NCBI GenBank assembly: GCA_021791345.1
Contig: JAJYWT010000172.1
Coordinates: 1-28,888 of the forward strand
Source: a bacterium
GTDB lineage: Bacteria; Chloroflexota; Dormibacteria; UBA8260; Bog-877
Reading direction: 5' to 3'
Length of the DNA stretch: 28,888 bases
Shown: positions 26,350-28,888 of the stretch, in pieces
How positions within the stretch are numbered: the stretch's first letter is position 1
How the letters are laid out: each line of letters opens with the position of its first letter
Program-made: the position numbers and the translations under genes
Notes under the pieces: model-generated
Told to the model about the DNA's origin: nothing
Seen by the model: the letters and a program-made list of their open reading frames with translations, nothing else
Databases searched by the model: none

Positions 26350-28428
26350 TCACGCCGGCCGCCAGCTCGCGCCCCCGTCGGTCGTCTCCCACACCGCTCC
26401 GGCCGTCAGCAGCCACACCGTTTCCGAGTTGGCGATGGAGATGTCGGGCGCGCTGAGGGCTCCGCCCCGAGCCACGGCCGGGCGAGCCGCCGCCGGGCGC
26501 CACTTACCGCCGGCGGTCGAGGCGAGGTAGATTCGGACAAGGGGGTTGTCTCCGGCTCCGACCTGCGCGGCGACCACCGATCCCCGATCCCCGCTGAGGT
26601 CGAGCGCGGCCAGGCGGGTCGGCGCCCCTGGCACGAGCGACCAGGTGTGGCCCAGGTCCTGCGACTCCTCGAGCTCGGTGCCCCTGCCGTGATTGACCTC
26701 TGCCAGCCCCAGCCATCGCCCTGCCCCGAGCCGCTTGAAGGTCGCGCTGGTGACGAGGTTGTAGCCGCTGGCAAGGCTGCCCTCCGGTTCCCAGCGGCGG
26801 CCGCCGTCACTGGCGGCGAAGAATCCCGTCGGGTAGGGCAACCCGGTCCCCTCCTCGGTGCCGGCGATCGCGCCCACACCGCTTCCCGACGCCGTGAGCC
26901 ACAGTCCCAGCACCCCCCAGCCCTGAAGGGGGAAGCCCGGACCGACCATGGTCCAGCTGCGACCGCCGTCGGCTGTGCGGTAGAGATCGAAGGACTGGAG
27001 CGCGGCTCCTGTGCCTGCGGCGGCGGCGAATCCCACCTCGGGCCCGATCATGTCCAGGGCCAGGACCTGGGTGGGGAGCTGGCTCACCAAGCTCCAGCTC
27101 CGCCCTGAGTCCCGGGTCTCCAGGACCGAGCTGTCCGAGCCCAGGCTGCCGTACCCGAAGGCAATGGCGCTGGAGATGGCATCCAGCCCGCCGGTGGGGC
27201 TGAGCCCGGGCCAGACCTGGGTCCAGGTGGCCCCCCCATCCCGGGTCGCCAGCAGCGCGGACCCATTCTCCCCGTATCCCACCTCGGCGCTGGGATAGGT
27301 GAGCTCCCGCGGCTGGAAGAAGTTCCAGCGGTGGACGGGCCGCCACTCTCCATCGACCAACTTCGAAAGGAATGCCGCCGGTGCCTCACAGGTGGCGAGG
27401 CTGCTCTGGTAGGTGCCTATCACCGTTCCGGTCGGCGCGATGGCAACCGCTCCCGGCGGCGCAAAGTCACCGCACTCCGCCTGCGGAGTGGGATCCGGTG
27501 GTCCGTTGGCGCGCCAGCGGAGGCCGCCATCCACGCTCTCGAAGCCGCCGACGGAGCACCCGTGCATGGCACAGCTGTCCTGCTCCAGGTAGCTGAGCCA
27601 CATCTCGCCTCCAGGTCCCAGTTGAAGGCGAGCCTCCAGCCCAGGACCGATCTGGGAGAGAGGCCCCAGGCTGGCCACCTGGGTCCACGTCCCGCCCTGA
27701 TCCCCGCTGCGCATCACCAGCAGGTGCGGCGACCCGGTCACCCCTTCGAGACCGGGGACTCCCGTCACCGCCCAGAGGGTGTCGCCGCGTGCCGCGATCG
27801 CGCTCACCAAGCCAGTTGTCCGCAGCGTGGTACTCCAGTGCACCCCACCATCGGTGGTCAGCAGGACCGCACCGGGGCATGGGGCGCCGGAGAGGGAGGC
27901 CTCGGCCCTGCAGCTGGGCGCGGTCGCAGCGATCCCGAGTTCGGTGGTGGCGAATGCGACCTGCCAGACCGGAGTCGGCATCGCTGGCAGCTGGTGCCAA
28001 CTGGTGCCGCCATCGGCGGTCGCCAGCAGCACTGACGACGGGCAGTCGGCGGGGGGAGTGCCCGGCTGTCCGCAGGCGAGCGACTCTCCCGCCAGGACCC
28101 AGCCCGCCTCGGCACCGGCGGACGTCGAGAAGAACGGGAACAGCCCACCCTTCCAGCTGGTGTGCCAGGTGGAGCCGCCATCGCTGGTGGTCACGATTGA
28201 CTGGGCGGTCTGGGGGGAAGCCGATCCCGACGAGGACAGTGCCATCCAGCCGTCACGCGCAGTCGGGAACGAGATCGCGGAGATGGTGGGAGGCGGGTGG
28301 GCCGGCAGCACGATCGGGTGGGTCGCTCCAGCGGTGGTCGAAGCGTTGCGCGGCAGAGCGCAGCCACTTGAAAGGACCGCGAGCGCGACTGCCGCCAATT
28401 GAGGCCCCCGCGCCGACCAGCCGCTCAT
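26350..28428 (-). CDS. Secreted lipoprotein with BNR/Asp-box beta-propeller (Ycf48/sialidase-like fold)
   Basis: A 692-residue protein; ATG 28428 is used, with an in-frame GTG four codons upstream. The signal ends in AVLSSGC, giving lipidated C23. The rest contains about twelve Asp-box units of the form S/T-x-D-G-G-x-x-W: TTSDGGSTWHTSW, TADGGTSWHQL, TTDGGVHWS, SVDGGLRWR, TRDGGATWTQV, TRDSGRSWSLV, TADGGRSWTMV, ASDGGRRWEPE and the final TTDGGASWRPA among them. Their spacing (40-70 residues) fits one or two beta-propellers like those of Ycf48/HCF136 and BNR-repeat proteins. Sialidase catalytic residues (Arg triad, FRIP) are not seen, so this is more likely a binding or assembly scaffold outside the membrane. 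Confidence 0.85.
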   Translation of the reverse strand: MSGWSARGPQLAAVALAVLSSGCALPRNASTTAGATHPIVLPAHPPPTISAISFPTARDGWMALSSSGSASPQTAQSIVTTSDGGSTWHTSWKGGLFPFFSTSAGAEAGWVLAGESLACGQPGTPPADCPSSVLLATADGGTSWHQLPAMPTPVWQVAFATTELGIAATAPSCRAEASLSGAPCPGAVLLTTDGGVHWSTTLRTTGLVSAIAARGDTLWAVTGVPGLEGVTGSPHLLVMRSGDQGGTWTQVASLGPLSQIGPGLEARLQLGPGGEMWLSYLEQDSCAMHGCSVGGFESVDGGLRWRANGPPDPTPQAECGDFAPPGAVAIAPTGTVIGTYQSSLATCEAPAAFLSKLVDGEWRPVHRWNFFQPRELTYPSAEVGYGENGSALLATRDGGATWTQVWPGLSPTGGLDAISSAIAFGYGSLGSDSSVLETRDSGRSWSLVSQLPTQVLALDMIGPEVGFAAAAGTGAALQSFDLYRTADGGRSWTMVGPGFPLQGWGVLGLWLTASGSGVGAIAGTEEGTGLPYPTGFFAASDGGRRWEPEGSLASGYNLVTSATFKRLGAGRWLGLAEVNHGRGTELEESQDLGHTWSLVPGAPTRLAALDLSGDRGSVVAAQVGAGDNPLVRIYLASTAGGKWRPAAARPAVARGGALSAPDISIANSETVWLLTAGAVWETTDGGASWRPA

Positions 28429-28440
28429 CGCGCGTGTCAC

Positions 28441-28761
28441 TCGGGGGTCAGAACGGGCCGCAGGAGGGGCCGGTTACTACCGGGCTGACCGTGCGACGGC
28501 CACCCCGGTCGCGAGGTCGGCGTCAGCCCACCTCACTGATGAAGGGCTCCTCGACGTGCGGCCCGCCGGCCGCGTCCGAGGGGGCAGCCACGGTCGAGCA
28601 ACGTCAAAGGGTGGTGGTCCGGCGGTCGGCGCGGGCTCGAGCCGGCCGGCGGGAATCTGACAGATGGCGTGTGCTCCCGAGCGCACGCGGGAGGCGCACG
28701 TGATAGGGAGTCGTGACCGTTAGTGGGCCACCGCCTCCCGACCCTGATGTAGCATCGGCAT
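28441..28761. other. Non-coding region upstream of the tRNA gene
   Basis: No gene is supported between the propeller gene start and the tRNA. Open frames here are Arg/Pro-rich shadows. A hexamer TAGCAT at 28750-28755 could be a -10 element for the tRNA, as it sits about seven bases before its first base, but no matching -35 was found. A 9-base inverted repeat is listed separately. Confidence 0.5.
28688..28740. repeat. 9-bp inverted repeat whose right arm recurs at the tRNA 3-prime end
   Basis: CGGGAGGCG (28688-28696) and CGCCTCCCG (28732-28740) are perfect inverted copies, 35 bases apart, with a nested CACG/CGTG pair inside. The right arm is identical to the acceptor 3-prime strand plus discriminator of the downstream tRNA (28847-28855). 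The left arm could pair with either copy. Confidence 0.55.
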
Positions 28762-28858
28762 GGGAGTGCATGGGTCCAGGTGGGCCCCTCGATCTTCAAA
28801 ATCGATGGGGGGCGCGACATCGCGTCCCCGGAGGGATCGTTCCCCTCGCCTCCCGCCA
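28762..28858 (+). tRNA. selC: tRNA-Sec (anticodon UCA), structurally unusual
   Basis: A 97-base tRNA with encoded CCA. The D arm has a 6-bp stem (28772-28777 with 28782-28787) and a 4-base loop, a tRNA-Sec hallmark. The anticodon stem is TCGAT/ATCGA and its loop CTTCAAA contains TCA at 28796-28798, which reads UGA. The extra arm is a 9-bp stem (28808-28816 with 28821-28829) with loop ACAT. The T stem is GAGGG/CCCTC (28831-28835, 28843-28847). The acceptor pairs GGGAG and GC (28762-28766, 28768-28769) with GCCTCCC (28848-28854), leaving U28767 bulged; discriminator is G28855. The T loop is ATCGTTC rather than the TTCRAxx consensus. The 7+5 bp branch with one bulge differs from the usual bacterial 8+5. 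The genes selA, selB and selD are not in the window. Confidence 0.85.
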
Positions 28859-28888
28859 AATTGATTCGCCGTGCCCCTACCGCGGGAT

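Noticed and set aside
28477..28686. 69-codon minus-strand frame upstream of the tRNA
   Set aside because: Pro/Arg/Ala-rich, no ribosome site and no domain; treated as non-coding.

Overview
The window is GC-rich, gene-dense bacterial chromosome. It has many GTG and TTG starts, short or overlapping gene junctions, lipobox lipoproteins and several CoA-linked catabolic enzymes. Together with a small CxxC zinc-ribbon protein, a sedolisin (S53) protease, a K+-independent H+-pyrophosphatase and BNR-propeller lipoproteins, this suggests a soil-type Terrabacteria lineage. Chloroflexota/Dormibacterota or a deep actinobacterial relative would fit, but the sequence alone does not fix the phylum. No phage, plasmid, CRISPR or rRNA locus is visible. 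The only mobile DNA is the tail of an IS256-type transposase at the left edge.

Layout. 1-0.35 kb: end of an IS256-family element. 0.6-4.0 kb: four plus-strand genes (FAH-family hydrolase, MarR regulator, aldo/keto reductase, M55 D-aminopeptidase-like protein). 4.1-6.5 kb: a methyltransferase and a sedolisin transcribed divergently from a short spacer holding a perfect 8-bp inverted repeat. 6.6-9.9 kb: ABC-2 exporter (ATPase and permease, overlapping by one base) followed after two bases by an HD-domain hydrolase. 9.9-11.6 kb: Mrp/ApbC Fe-S carrier ATPase divergent from a Fur-family regulator. 11.6-13.2 kb: a leftward operon of class II aldolase, carboxymuconolactone decarboxylase-like protein and MarR regulator, with a MarR-type operator placed inside the predicted promoter. 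13.4-15.8 kb: a small unknown protein and the membrane H+-pyrophosphatase. 16-18 kb: CinA-type MoCF protein, zinc-ribbon protein, and an SDR that lacks its catalytic Tyr and Lys. 18.2-21 kb: a lipoprotein, a two-part MaoC-like dehydratase and a CaiB-type CoA transferase. 21.4-25 kb: a penicillin-binding D,D-carboxypeptidase converging on a PhoB-type response regulator/hybrid histidine kinase pair. 25.1-28.4 kb: two secreted lipoproteins, one a 12-repeat Asp-box (BNR) propeller. 28.76-28.86 kb: a tRNA gene with all the gross features of tRNA-Sec.

The most notable feature is the tRNA at the right end. It has anticodon UCA, a 6-bp D stem with a 4-nt loop, a 9-bp extra arm and an encoded CCA, so the organism probably decodes UGA as selenocysteine. 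The molecule is odd: its acceptor stem appears to be 7 bp with a bulged U, and its T loop does not match the TTCRA consensus. A second strong observation is the SDR at 17.2-18.0 kb. It has an intact Rossmann motif and active-site Ser, but Val and Ser at the two positions that should be Tyr and Lys. I see no multi-gene cassette that is clearly a new defence, toxin or biosynthetic system. Most of the window is core and catabolic housekeeping, with several well-formed candidate operators.
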